Below are positions 22,540-34,096 of a stretch of 48,171 nucleotides of DNA, piece after piece. The position numbers were made by a program, and so were the translations under genes. The notes beneath the pieces are model-generated. The model was not told the origin of the DNA. It ran no database searches and worked only from the letters and a program-made list of their open reading frames with translations. The stretch's first letter is position 1; every line of letters begins with the position of its first letter. The stretch spans positions 299,496-347,666 of the forward strand of contig NW_019091582.1 of assembly GCF_001949145.1 (NCBI RefSeq), given 5' to 3'. The stretch comes from Acanthaster planci. Its lineage: Eukaryota > Echinodermata > Asteroidea > Valvatida > Acanthasteridae.

Positions 22540-25500
22540 TTCCGTATTCTGTGTATTTGAAGCAAATTTTATGAGAAATTTCCTTGCCCTCAGAAGACGG
22601 ACTGGTGCTTCGCGTTTAAAGCGCTCATTTTTCTGAATCAACATTCGTTACTGTATTTGAGTTTAAGAATAGACCGATTGCCCCCTAGTCACGTGACCCG
22701 CAGAACATCAGTAGCCTAAGTACTTTCACCGACTGTTGGCTTTATTTTGTGAGACACCTGTAACACACATACTTTGCTATGCGAGAACGCGATGTTTTGT
22801 TGATGTTTGATACTATATAGTTCACGTGATCTAGTGGACTGACCACATGATAGGATTTTAAATCTTGTCGTGGACCATCATAAACTTTCATCTGCAAAGC
22901 TTAAACTACCAACCCCCATCCCATGAGCGCATGCCCAATATGAATCTTGTCCCGAGGTCACATTAGCGCTGCAATACGGACTCGCACTCCATGTCCTACC
23001 ACTTTATTCTTTTCAAGGAGTTGAAAGAAACAGCAAACGGTAGCACCACAGGGGAGAATTCTTTCATGGATATTCACTTTAGAAAAAAAATGGTATTTTC
23101 CGGAGACCCGGTTATGCGACTGAATTGTTAGTGCATGCACACCTGGGGACTTTGCTCGTGGACGCACTCATAAAGCAAAAGGCGCCTTATTGCGTTCAAG
23201 GGTCGGCCCAACTTCTCCCAGTGGTCCCCCCCCCCAAAAAAAAGTGCCGAAATGTCAGCGGAGAGACAAAAGAAACCAAGAACTAAGGAATTCGCCCGGC
23301 GAACTTGTTTTTGACTACTGGTGTTCCGATTTGTACCACAGGAGTGAACTAATGACTGTGAATGATCCTTTGAGGGCATGGTGTCGCATGGTTGCACCAC
23401 GACAGTGAAATGGAAATAACCTACTCGGCCGATGAGTGCAGTGCCTCAGAACATGGAGAGCGATAGATTTATCCATCCGTCACAGTAGGCGGTATGCCTG
23501 GGCTGCGAGGAATTTTGGGGCCCTACGAAAATACTCTCAATTAGCCCTGTGCCTTGAAATACGCAGTGAGTGTTTGAACGGTTGGCGTTTGTCTGTCATT
23601 TTTCGATTTGGCGTAGGCTTCAAACTGTACCTTTAGCCATGTGTTCCTTCCTCCATGCTATAGCTTAGTACAGCCATGGTGCAGCTTAGTATCAAATGTA
23701 AAATGAGAGGTTCTTGTGTTTATGTCCACAATACATTGGTTCTCATGCCTAAAATTGAATAGTGTGGGGCCTTCTGACCACGTGAATAGGACCTACGGAA
23801 CTACAGTATCGTTTACATGTATGTTCGCGACGGGTGTTTATATTGTATTTAAGTCTTTACTGGTGTAAACTGAATAAAATGTTGTAATAATAATAATGTA
23901 CATTAAGTTGGATTATTTGAATTAAAGCTCTCGGATCTATTTATAAATTGGTTGAATCTTGCTCTACTTTCGGCGACGTTGTCCATTTCCCAGGTTTTCT
24001 TGTAGGCGTGTTAATGTCACGTTTTCCCAATCAGGGCGGACCTTGCTTGGGACACCGGTCCTGCAATTTTCCCACAATACGAGCCACTGGTGAGGATCCT
24101 ATACAGGGTCGTTACCCACGGTGCGAGGTCCGCGCCGGTCAGGAATTTCATCCCCAGAATCACTGCAACTGCCCTCAGGAAGGGAAGCTGGGTACTTCTC
24201 TCAGCATGACCGCGAGGGGAAATTTTAAACCCAGACCGAAACCATAACAACCACCTGAGCTAGAGACATTTCAAACGGAAAACCATGCAAGATACGACTC
24301 GGGGGGGGGGTTCGACATAAGAAATGTTAACACGCTGTACTTTGACCTCGTTGTGAATTTGAATTATCTCTAGGAGCTATTTTGTAACTATCGACTCATT
24401 TCAACCTCTGAATTTTATATACTCATTTGGTCACGTTTCGACACGCTGTCTTGTGAGTTCATTGAGAGTGGGGGCCATTCATGACATCACACTGTCATGG
24501 CAACCACGAGCGGCTAAATCTGGTAAGGTATGTTCTTAATCTAAGCTAGACGGTTGATCCGTCACAACAGAAAAACCACTCCTGAAGCGTACCTATACGA
24601 CAAGCCATACTAACTCTGTGACAAAAATGACACAGCAAGAAAAAAAACACAGAACGTGAAACTGGTTTCTACACTGGTTTCGGCATGGGAATTCATCGTG
24701 GTGAACGGTGACCGGTTTCTTTTCCCGGTCACCGGCTCGGTGCTTCACTATAGGACGGTATCAACAAAATACGGGTTCTGCCTGAGGTCCAGATATCATT
24801 TACACCAGCCCTATTGGCTGGCATCACACTGCTTATTTGCCCACGCTTCAAAGGTCAAAAAACTGACACGACGCATTGTAGTTTAATTATACCAGAAATT
24901 TCAACAGCAACATTATTCATAATGGACGTGAGATTCAATTATGAGACAGAATTTATGCACATACTAATCAAAATGTTCTCATATGTTGTAGTTTTCGGAT
25001 AGGGAGTGGGGGCCCATTCCCTTTCATCGAGGGAAAATGCTGATGTTGGACTTTTCTTTATCTTGAAGTCATCTCAAAAACCTCAAATTTACATTGTTTT
25101 GCTACTTCAACTTTGTGACATGGTCGTGACTTTTCAACTTCGTACACCCAACGGACCCCTCCGGCACACACCCTCCAGCTCGCTGGTTTTCATTTGTTCT
25201 CCCCCCTTCGGCCGAACAACGTTTCTACAGGGTCCAGGGTTCTTTCCTTGAAGCTATAAAACCGAAACGTGAACACGAATTCCGCTGAAACGATTTAATA
25301 GCCTTTTCATCCTGTTTTGTGACGATATCTGCAACCGTATCCTGGGAATGGGCTATTCGTGGAGCTCTAAATAAAAATCCCCCTTTTTCGTAATGAGAAA
25401 GGCGGACTGCAAAGAATTTTTTAAAGACTTCCCAACAACTAAAATGTATTCAATAGCACTCAATGAGAGGACAAGTTTTAAACGCCATAAACACTCCGTG

Positions 25501-26111
25501 CTGATGTAAGGTTTAAGCCGAGTACAATATTACTAATGTATACATCTGCACAGAGCATGCTTATAGAGAGAGTTTTGACATGAGTATCTCAATTGTTGGA
25601 AACAAAATGGTAGATTGTGCGTGGGTGCAGCTGGACAGTTACTACACAAAGAATGAATAGCCATTTTGGTTCCAAAATCAGAAGTTGGCGCCACTGTCCA
25701 AGTTGTATAAAGCTCTGCATGTGCATCATGAACAGACCCCCCCCCATATGGTGTCAGCAACCCTTCCCTTGCTTTTCGAATTCCCAAGGCCGAGCAAGTC
25801 ACCCCCCATCCCCAATCTCCCCAGTTCCCGGCTAAAATTCACGCCATTGCTCCCTATCCACTTCGAGCAGAAGCACCCCATCGTGGTTTGAAAATAGCCG
25901 CCTTGATCAGAAGTGTTCATTTTGTTGGTAGCGATGCAACTGCAACGCTTGCGTTTCTTAGTCGTTCGTGAACCAACGATGCGTTGTTAGTACCAAAGGA
26001 GCCTCCGTTGCTGAGGAAATCATATGCCCTCTCTTAATCCAGCTCGAGGCCCATTATCAGCCGACGGGGCTGATCACGCTTGACGGTAATTTCCAAGAAA
26101 CAGACACCCAC

Positions 26112-26304
26112 CTCTGAATGTTGACATGGATCTTGTCCTCCCCCTTCACCGCGAGTTCCAGGAAGCCGCGCATGAGCGTGGCCCACTCCAGCACGAAGGC
26201 GGCGATCAAAAAGTTGAACCCGGCAGAGCCGTAGCCGTACTTCTTGAGGAAGGTCATGAGAAAGCCGAAGCCGATAAACATCATCACGTGAACATCTTGA
26301 AACA
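26112..26304 (-). CDS. Rh ammonium channel, exon 2 (codons 63-126)
   Basis: The acceptor TTTTGCAG precedes TGTTTCAAGATG, and the exon ends CATTCAGAG before donor GTGGGT. After the split codon the peptide reads FQDVHVMMFIGFGFLMTFLK, then KYGYGSAGFNFLIAAFVLEW and ATLMRGFLELAVKGEDKIHV. FQDVHVM-FxGFGFLMTFL is the most diagnostic Rh glycoprotein signature (start of helix 2), and VGFNFLLAAF-like sequence forms helix 3. The ORF overlapping it in the next frame and the plus-strand frame are shadows. Phase 1 in, phase 2 out; a non-canonical but acceptable GTGGGT donor. Confidence 0.97.
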
Positions 26305-27673
26305 CTGCAAAATAACCACAATAAACGAGGCCATTAAGTACCAATGTATGAGGCAGGTCAAATAATGTACTAATGGAAAAAAAACAGGCTACATAGTGCA
26401 GGTCAGTAACAAAGAAAAGCCCTCCAAATTCCTGAGTTACACAAAGGAAATAAATTTAACGCCAAATGCAGTAAAAGAGGCGATATTTATGCTTTTGGCT
26501 CTAAGTATAGACGAAAGCGCCATATGGCAGACCAGCTGTGTTCTCAGTGCATATTTTCCCCGATTCGAATCATCGTGGCTGATTTCAGAATAATAATCGT
26601 GTAAAAGATTATTGACAATAATGTTACAAAAACAGGCAACATTGGTTTGACTGTAAGAAACGACTGAAGATTTTGGGACAGCTTGAATAAAATATGCCGT
26701 TCACATGCTAATGAAAGACAGTTTAAACTCAGATACATTTGAGTTGGCTTTCATTTCATGATAAATTTTTTTTCGGTAAACGCTAAAAGTCGCTTACCGG
26801 TAATAATAACATATTAAGTATCACTTGCTTTGCTTGAATTTTTTCTGATGTCATCTAACCGGAAATAAAACACCGAGACGAAAACTACTGCGTATAAACA
26901 GGCAACCACGGCTTGTCATGAGAAAAATAATTACTGAAAAAGACTTTGAATAAAGTAGTTGATTTATTTTCTTGCTAGTGAATGACAGCGTACAACTGAA
27001 TCGCTGAAATGGATTGAGAAAATCCCCTAAAAGTGGGGTGGATTACTCCCGATAGAATCCACGAATCGACACAATAGAGGGATCCCGATACGACGCTTTA
27101 GCGTCGATCTGCTCACTTCCGCGTTTGAAAACGGGGCTGTATGTGTCAGCTTCAATTCTTAATACGATCAGACGATTTAAAGTAAGGAGTCAAGACACAA
27201 ATTGCGTAAAGGTATATTAAATTCAGACTTTTCAGGCTGCAGAATTTTGTGTAAGGATCAGGATGACTCGACACGTAAAATAAAAAAAAAAAGTAACGGC
27301 AAGTAGCTGCGAACTGACGCACCTGCGCTGGTTTTGTATCTGTGCAGTGGGCGTGGTTTCAATTGAAGCGGCGTCACACTTACGAACCGGATACTGCATG
27401 TACTCTGTCGACACCGCGGCCCGTGCGACCAAGTTCAACACAGAGAGCCTCGGTTTGGTTTTGATGCAGATATGCGCAGACAGTGCTTATGTGAAATCCC
27501 TCTATTGGATTTAAGGTTTAACCCTATCACGCCAGGTGCAAAAAGTGCAATTACACGGAGCCATGAGACGTGCGTTTTCCATGGTAACCGCTGTTTTCAT
27601 ACCCCGGTTGTGGGTCCCGTGGGATCTTTGAAGAGAAACGTCGGGGTCCCGTGGTAGACCCTGTCCAAATTAC

Positions 27674-27762
27674 TTGGCTGCGGCTTCAGATTACACACAA
27701 GTCTACGACAGAGGCTGAAGGGGCCAGCTGTAGAGTTATTTTTGTTTTTAAGCCGCAGCCAA
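27674..27762. repeat. Foldback with 13-bp inverted repeats
   Basis: TTGGCTGCGGCTT at 27674-27686 is the exact complement of AAGCCGCAGCCAA at 27750-27762. The interior also has opposed CTTCAG and CTGAAG words. It is probably a small MITE; no clear target duplication is seen. Confidence 0.6.
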
Positions 27763-28016
27763 AATGTTCGAGCTTCATCTTTCCAGTTCGAAGTGTGTGA
27801 TGTATGGTATGCTCTGGTTTCTTGCGTGAAAGCGTTACTGCAATGAATTTTTTAAGACAAAATTTTTCTTCAACTTGGTGTTTTTCTTCGATGTATGAAA
27901 ATTCTTTTACATTCCTATTCGGTTAAAAGTGCAATTTGTTAACACTTTAACTAACCCATGCTTTCCTAGCAAGCAGAGGGCACTAGGCTGTGAAGTCATC
28001 CAGGTTTTCGAAACGA

Positions 28017-28092
28017 GTTTCGCTGGTTCCAGTCAGAGCTTTGAACATGTGGTTTTCAAACGCTGTTCCAAAACGGCTGGAACCAGCGAAAC
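28017..28092. repeat. Foldback with 16-bp perfect inverted repeats
   Basis: GTTTCGCTGGTTCCAG at 28017-28032 is perfectly complementary to 28077-28092, with a 44-base interior. Partly similar GGTTTTC-AAACG words occur inside. It is a small palindromic element of unknown type. Confidence 0.7.
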
Positions 28093-28269
28093 CAAAGACT
28101 AAGCTGAATCCATTTGTTTTGAAAACGCTCATAACAGTTCAGCGCACTGGCTTTTGGCTTCAACTTGTGAACCCAGAAATTACTTAGTGAAAACATTTCT
28201 GAGAAAGGGATTGATGTTTGCTTATTGCTATGCACATAAACAACTATAAAGCAGCAAAGAAGAGAAAGC

Positions 28270-28530
28270 CGACAGTCCAACAAAATCTACAAAAATGCAG
28301 GACTTTTTGTGTACAAACCAGTGCAGCTTTGGGATTAGTATTCGGATGACACACCGGTTTTGCCGTGAATATGGAAATATTCACTAACATAAAGAACAAA
28401 AAGGCAGTAAATAAAATACCCCTTGAAACAGTGAAACAAAGTTGAAAATAAGGTTAAATGAGACACAAAGATGCATTTTGGAAGAAACTTTGTATTAAAA
28501 TAAATTGATTGCAGCTACCCTTTAACTTTA
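28270..28530 (-). repeat. Dispersed ~250-bp element, copy b
   Basis: Read on the minus strand this copy contains TAGCTGCAATCAATTTATTT, ATTTAACCTTATTTTCAACT, TGTCATCC and GGTTTGTACACAAA, all in the same order as the copy at 29380-29690. The two copies face each other and form a large inverted repeat about 860 bp apart. Confidence 0.75.
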
Positions 28531-29379
28531 AGTTTGTAATCGAGGATGCGCATGGACCCATCACAACGAATCTCGTTTCGTATAGCCTCCTTCCGGATGG
28601 TTTCTACATGTGGGGGCTTTTGATACGTTTTTGCAGGCGAGGGAAATAAATAAAACAGAAAAAATGACTTCATTTTACAAAAAACCCAACTTCTGCTTCT
28701 TCTTTTAAGGAAGGACATAGTTCCCGTTGTTCCCCCCCCCGGCCAATGGGACTGCCACACCCCAGGTCTGTCAATCAAGTACAGATGTGGCAATCTGTGG
28801 TTCCTTTTAATTAAGGTCAAGTCACCAATTCAATTATTCCACAGGTACTTGGTCCCAAATCCCCTCGATCAATTTTTATGACTGATCGGCCAGCTGTTAT
28901 TCTTGACAGTTTGACAGGGTTTTGTTTGTGTAACATTTCACGGTTTATGATTTGTGGAATTAAGTCTGTTTTCCTTAACCGAAATATAATCACTTTGCAT
29001 TAGTGTGGAACTCGAGGAATTTTTTTTTCATTCAAGTTGCAATCTTCCCACAGTACCGTCAAAGACGTTTTGTAATGCCTTCTGAGCGAGGCTGACATGA
29101 AAAAAAATCATATTCCAACACCAGATTTCAAGAAAGAAAATGGGGACAGGACTTTGGCCACGGGTCCCTTGTCGAAAGACAGCCATTTTTAATGTTAATA
29201 ATTGTTGCAAATTACTTACACAAATACATGTTTGTCACTACAAGCTTGCAGGCAGCTACAGAGAAATTCAATTCCGTTTCTCATAATTTTGCCACTATAA
29301 AGTTGGAGTCTTAAGGCATTTTTGTTCATCTCATATAATTATGTGTGGTGCAAATCCATTCCGTACCCTCGGCAGGTGA

Positions 29380-29690
29380 TTTAGCATTAAACTGTAGCTG
29401 CAATCAATTCATTTTAATACAAAAATTACAAAATGCACCTTTATGTTTCAGCTAACCTAATTTTCAACTTTTGTTTCATTATTTCAAAGGGTGTTTTACC
29501 GCTGTCTTTTGGTTTTATACTAATGAGAATTTCCAAGTCCATTAGCAAAATTGTGATGTCATCCCAATGTCAAGTCTCGATGACACAACTGGTTTCTACC
29601 ATGGGGCTATTATTTAATTTAGCTCTATGGTTTGTACACAAACAAGTTCATAATTTTTAAGTTTTGCCGGACTAAATGTTGACTCACTGT
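29380..29690 (+). repeat. Dispersed ~250-300-bp element, copy c
   Basis: This is the most complete copy: TAGCTGCAATCAATTCATTT, CAAAATGCACCTTTATG, CTAACCTAATTTTCAACT, GTTTTATACTAATG, GATGTCATCC and GGTTTGTACACAAA follow in order. The 75-codon open frame over it (29433-29660) is not conserved in the other copies and is not a gene. Confidence 0.75.
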
Positions 29691-29811
29691 TATTTATGAG
29701 CAAAGCAATAAGGAAGCATTGATCTCTTTCTCGTAAATGTACTCATTAAGTGTTTTCAATTTGGACAGAAAGACCTTTGCATTGAGATATGTTTTCCCTT
29801 TTTTCCAACAG

Positions 29812-30057
29812 CACCGTCAGTTGTCCAGGAAAGCAGGGATAAATTTAAGTGTTTAAAAGAATGTGCACTTTTCAAAGCATTTAACCAAAAATGTGAACCT
29901 GAAAAAGTCTTCATTCAGTACATTGAAGAACGGTACAAAGTTGCAGGAAAATTGTGTCTGAGAAAACTTCACTGCAGCTACACCTCAACATTTCCCTGCA
30001 TGCGACGGGACGTGTCGGATGAAAACCTCTCTGACTGCTTTCATGAAGACCTGTCAG
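29812..30057 (+). CDS. Candidate exon of a cysteine-rich protein (nested gene)
   Basis: After a good polypyrimidine tract and acceptor (CCCTTTTTTCCAACAG), a stop-free frame of 82 codons runs to donor G|GTAAAC. The exon is 246 bases long and phase 1 at both ends (symmetric), a pattern typical of extracellular modules. The peptide is Lys/Glu/Cys-rich with seven cysteines: KCLKECALFKAFNQKC, then EPEKVFIQYIEERYKVAGKL, CLRKLHC, FPCMRRDV and SDCFHEDLS. There is no ATG before its coding part, so a simple ORF scan misses it. No family is recognised; a secreted disulfide-rich protein is inferred from cysteine content. No signal-peptide exon was found. It lies antisense to the Rh transcript inside intron 1. 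Confidence 0.45.
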
Positions 30058-30699
30058 GTAAACCGTTTTCCCCTTGGAATATTACTTTTTCTGCGCCTCC
30101 AAATCTCAAAAAAGAAATACCGATGTGTAGGCCATAATGACTCTGGAAGGGTCAACAGTCCTTCAAAATTGTTTTCATCGATTCTGTACATGCGCCGACT
30201 AGTTGATGATCTATGGATCTGTGCTCCCCCAATAGTTGTATGTCAGGCACTGATAGTTACCTGGTCCAAAAGATTATTAATTGCCCGTGGGAGATACCGA
30301 AGGGCACCACAAAAACCAGTTGGAAGTTCAAAGTATAAAACCAGCAGGGTTGCAATAATTAATAACAATATCGCAATGTTCTACTCGGAGTAGTAGTACA
30401 AGGACTGCTATAATGCTGAGTAAAGCCCGTTTCATAAATGATATTCAGAGCAAATATCTGTAAATAATTAGCACGAAGTCGGGAAGTGTGGAGACACAGA
30501 TCAGGTGTTTTTGTGCCACGTGTTCAAAAATTAATGATTACCAGTGCACGGGCGAATTTGTTTGCTTGAATGGTGACTCTATGCGATACTAGTCAACATG
30601 TATAAGCATTGTTTTGGGTAGTAAAGCATCTTCGTTTTTTTCTCATTTGTCAGTAAAACTAAAACTGTGACGTTCGTTTCAATGAAACACGTTCGCACA

Positions 30700-30900
30700 C
30701 GCACACAAGTGCGTATTTGCCTGCAACTGGGGACCCCCTATTGTTCCTCTTTTGTTTGTACTTTAACTTTTTCAGAAGACCACCCATATGTTTTGTACAC
30801 AGTTGTCAATTGGGGACCCTCTGTCAATCGGGGACCTTATTGTCCTCTGTTGTTCAGGGTCCCCAATTGAATGCAGAAACAAACTCTTCAAGTCCAGTAC
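30700..30900. mobile_element. Element with CAAYTGGGGACC ends, copy 1
   Basis: The left end carries CAACTGGGGACC (30724-30735) and the right end its complement GGTCCCCAATTG (30858-30869). Two further direct copies lie inside (CAATTGGGGACC and CAATCGGGGACC, 30807-30837). The interior CCCTATTGTTCCTCTTTTGT, TATGTTTTGTACACA and GACCxCCC words match the copy at 44390-44580. It is probably a non-autonomous DNA element; similarity extends slightly outside the inverted motifs. Confidence 0.75.
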
Positions 30901-30919
30901 TTCTTTTTTCGCTGTAACA

Positions 30920-31084
30920 GATGGGTGTACGGATGTTTATACCCACCGTCACGCGTCCAGAGCTGGAAACGTGTATCATACGGTATTACAAGTGTTTACC
31001 AAATCATGTCTCAAATTATACAAATCGTGTATGATTTTTCAGGTCAAACCGACACCTTTTTCCATTGTGCAAAAGCAAGCATAG
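30920..31084 (+). CDS. Candidate last exon of the nested cysteine-rich gene
   Basis: The acceptor TTCGCTGTAACAG ends at 30920, and the phase-1 G left by the exon at 30057 would combine with AT to give an Asp codon. The frame then reads GCTDVYTHRHASRAGNVYHT, VLQVFTKSCLKLYKSCMIFQ and ends at TAG (31082-31084). The spacing C...C...C with a QVFTKSCLKLYKSC helix is similar in style to the previous exon. ATTAAA at about 31090 could act as a polyadenylation signal. The phase match is encouraging, but the exon is short and unrecognised; chance is possible. Confidence 0.35.
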   Translation, partial: DGCTDVYTHRHASRAGNVYHTVLQVFTKSCLKLYKSCMIFQVKPTPFSIVQKQA

Positions 31085-32315
31085 CCTAAATTAAACATTC
31101 ATTTAATTCATATAATTTCAAACGCCGACTTCGATTGGGTTCCAAACCGGAAACTTATTGAGAGTCAGAGAGTCTTCCCACACAGATGTACTGAGTACAG
31201 AAACCACCAACCCTACTGAACTTCTAAAGTGAAACACTGGTACCCGCGTACATTGGAAGGAAACCAAACCTTAAAATCATAGAAAACAGAAGCACATCAG
31301 TCTCGTAAACCTGCATGTATATTGGGTTTGTACTGATTGGGCGACAAAATCACACTCAGTGTACCAGCATATTCGAAGAATTGCACTAGCATACAGATAC
31401 CGTGCATGACATGGGGGCCGATGGGTACCCTCACATGTCTAATCCCTATACAAACTCTAGACTATTGTTGCCTAACACNCCGGTTCTTCTCAGAACCACA
31501 CATACTCAAAGAAGAGATAAATACATTGTGTTACTGCAATCTTTACTATAAATCTACGTCCCCCTAGACGTCTGTAAAGAATTCCTGAGATTCCGATCAA
31601 ACAATGACCAACACAAAGGCGAGGGGGGTTCTCTCCGCCCCATATCTTGCATCATATCATATGAGCATACAAGGACGTCAAATTTTCCTTTTTTTTACGC
31701 AGCTCAGAGCTGGGTACACGTACTGGTCTTTCTTGATTTTCAATGAGCATACTGTATAGAATCAAAGAATATTGTCGGGGTTCCACGCAGAGAACTGACG
31801 GTATCACTCGTTTAATCGCTTAGCGTCACAGCACGTGGCCGATGACGGTCACCCCACAACAATAACAGTTCAAACTGGGACCTTTTTGATACATGGCGCG
31901 GTAACTATCCATTCGGTGAACCGAATGCAAGCAGGACCAAGACCGCGCTGCACTTCCTGAAAACGAGCCAATTGGCTCTTGAAATCACATGGCTCACGCC
32001 AGCCCGACACTCCATCTCGTCCGCCGGTACGTTGGTAGTCGCGTGAACTCAGACTTGCCGGGGAAAAAACAGTATGAGTGTAGAGGTTATTCACCTGTTG
32101 TCAGCATAATGGGTTGAACTTATTTCACTGCACATGCAATTGGATCATTTATGCCTAAAAAGAGGGTGACAGCGATAGTTTTAGAAACCTGATGTTGGCC
32201 TGAAACTAGGGAGTGTCCGTTATTTGAAATTGGCACATGTCAGAATGGTACTCGCCAGTGAACAAGTCCGGATCTCTCAGGTTCGTGCAAATGACTAGCA
32301 ATATTTCTTGAACTG

Positions 32316-32555
32316 CAAGGGCCGATCTAGAGCCAGTGGGGGAGGACTTGTTTGGGGGCCAAAAATAATTGAATTTTTGTTCATGTACCGGTAACTTTTC
32401 AGAGCGTTTCGAAATGTCCGGGTTGAAGCTGCTTTGGGGGGCTTTTTACTCACTTTAGGCAGACTTTCTATCATTCGTTTATATTTTTCTTCAACTTTTG
32501 GGCTCTGCTCTGGGAGGTCATGGTCCTGCCGCCCCGACCCCTGGCTCCGCCCTTG
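32316..32555. mobile_element. Probable hAT-type MITE
   Basis: The ends are imperfect inverted repeats: CAAGGGCCGATCTAGAGCCA on the left and, as complement, CAAGGGCGGAGCCAGGGG on the right. G-rich (32338-32358) and C-rich (32528-32545) interior patches resemble the element at 46132-46380. The minus-strand 103-codon frame over it is not a gene. Confidence 0.6.
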
Positions 32556-32763
32556 CTGGAGAGTACGGTTCAAAGAAAGTGATTGGGTGATTGTATCCCT
32601 ACACAAAACTAATTACCACTACTAGGTCATGATCTAACCAGGCAGTGCACGCTTAACTTCAATGAGAACGGCCTAAGCTTTCATTCGGAAACGCAACACT
32701 TTTCTGTTGACTTACAACAGTAATTTCCGTAACTTTTAAGTAGGGCCTACATCTTGAAATAGT

Positions 32764-32982
32764 TTGCGGTACCCGCTGCTTCATCTAACTCGAACCAGCC
32801 ATTTGACCCCAGCAAGCTCGGTGGTCAAACGGTTACTTTAAGACGTTTGCACCAGTAAAACTGATGGTCGTGAGTTCGAGTCCCACGAGAGTTAGCTAGT
32901 GAATTTTGTTCGCAAGCTTTTGGACAAACACTGAGTAAACGATATTATGAATACAGGTCGGTGTAAGGGCAAAAACCCGTTA
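32764..32982 (+). mobile_element. tRNA-derived SINE, copy 2
   Basis: The layout matches copy 1: head CTCGAACCAGCCA (32789), A-box region GGTGGTCAAACGGTTA, AAGACGTTTGCA, B box GAGTTCGAGTCCCAC (32873-32887), and tail GTGAATTTTGTTCGCAAG, GACAAACACTGAGTAAAC and GGTGTAAGGGCAAAAACCC. It sits in Rh intron 1 in the antisense orientation to the gene. Confidence 0.82.
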
Positions 32983-34096
32983 TTAAAAGTAATTCTTGTC
33001 CTCTTAAACCGAGTACCAGGCAATTGTATTCCCTAGTACAAAAGGTGCATTTTCATAACCACCTTTGTTTACAACAGCTTCTGAAAAAACGTCTGCAACA
33101 AAGTTCGTGCCTGTTACCGATACTGACATAAGGGGTCGAAAGTGTTCATCCGTGAACGCACTCGCACCTTTTGTTGCTAATGCAGCGTACCATTCAATGG
33201 CCTCTCAAGGGAGTTTTGTTATTTTTTTGTTTTGTGTTGGGGTGTAGTTTTTTGCCATTACAACAACCGACAGTCAGAGCCAACAGCAGCATTTTTTTTT
33301 TTGCTTGGACTGCCATCAGTCAACCTGGGACACTGACCCTTGTGGTTTTTCTGTGATTCTTCAGAAGTCGCGTGGAGGGGCCCGGAGGGCCGATGGCCAG
33401 AGAAACTAACCCAGATGACTGAGGGGGCTTCCTGGGCAGAGTTTACATCATCTCTAATTATAGTGGGCGGCCCTCTATCATCAATCAGCTCACCACGCCT
33501 CCGGTTAATAAAGAGAGCACTGCGAGCGATATCATAGGTTTAATTCTGAGTGCAATGTTTATGCCATTTTGGTCATTCTCGAAAACCAAAAAAACAAAAG
33601 AAAACACAACCAATTACAGCCAATCAAGGTACCGCTCGGCAGAAATCATTTCCCTTGCAAACGTTTGTGCTCATACATGCAAAAATCAACGGAGATCGTT
33701 GATCAATGGCGATCAATCTTTATTTTCCGACCCAAAAACCACAATATTCAGCTCTTTCCGACCGATACGTGAATATTAAGGCCAGTGGTCAACCCAGAGG
33801 TGGGGCTCTGGGTGCTTGAGCCCCTCCCCTCTCCCGACTGGCTCAATTCCCCCTCCCCCGGTCATGGACAGGTAAAGACCTCAATGGTCAAGTTGTAGCC
33901 AATTCCTTTTCATTTTTCAGTCACAGACTTCACCCTTTGATACTGACTTTGTGTGTGAAATATTAAAGAACAGAGAATGAAGTATGGCCTTTTTAACTGA
34001 ACTGTCATGTACACGACAAACTCTCCTCAGCGTGAGGAGAAACAAGGGCAGAAAAAATCAATGGATTTATATTTTTTAATTAATAAATAAACTTAC

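Larger units (their letters stand above)
12952..26111 (-). other. Rh intron 2 (13 kb), repeats and one decayed ORF
   Basis: This is the largest intron, bounded by donor GTGGGT (26111 downward) and acceptor CCTTAG (ending 12952). It holds a MITE-like element (13080-13323), a decayed ORF (16322-16618), two tandem repeats (16773-16856 and 17450-17660), a 113-bp inverted copy (18352-18465), an assembly gap (20335-20752) and a 134-bp MITE (22404-22539). An unassigned 172-codon frame sits at 15219-15737. The rest, including 13324-15218, 18466-20334, 20753-22403 and 22540-26111, shows no gene, RNA or recognisable element. Confidence 0.6.
26305..34096 (-). other. Rh intron 1 (7.8 kb) with nested candidate gene and repeats
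   Basis: Donor GTAAGT lies at 34096 downward and acceptor TTGCAG ends at 26305. Contents: two short foldbacks (27674-27762 and 28017-28092), an inverted pair of a dispersed element (28270-28530 and 29380-29690), two exon-like cysteine-rich frames on the plus strand (29812-30057 and 30920-31084), a CAAY-end element (30700-30900), a MITE (32316-32555) and a SINE copy (32764-32982). The remaining sequence, including 26305-27670, 31090-32310 and 32990-34090, shows nothing recognisable. Confidence 0.6.

Noticed and set aside
26034-26321. 95-codon minus-strand frame overlapping Rh exon 2
   Set aside because: It is a shifted frame of the true exon, rich in Arg/Cys, with no Rh signature.
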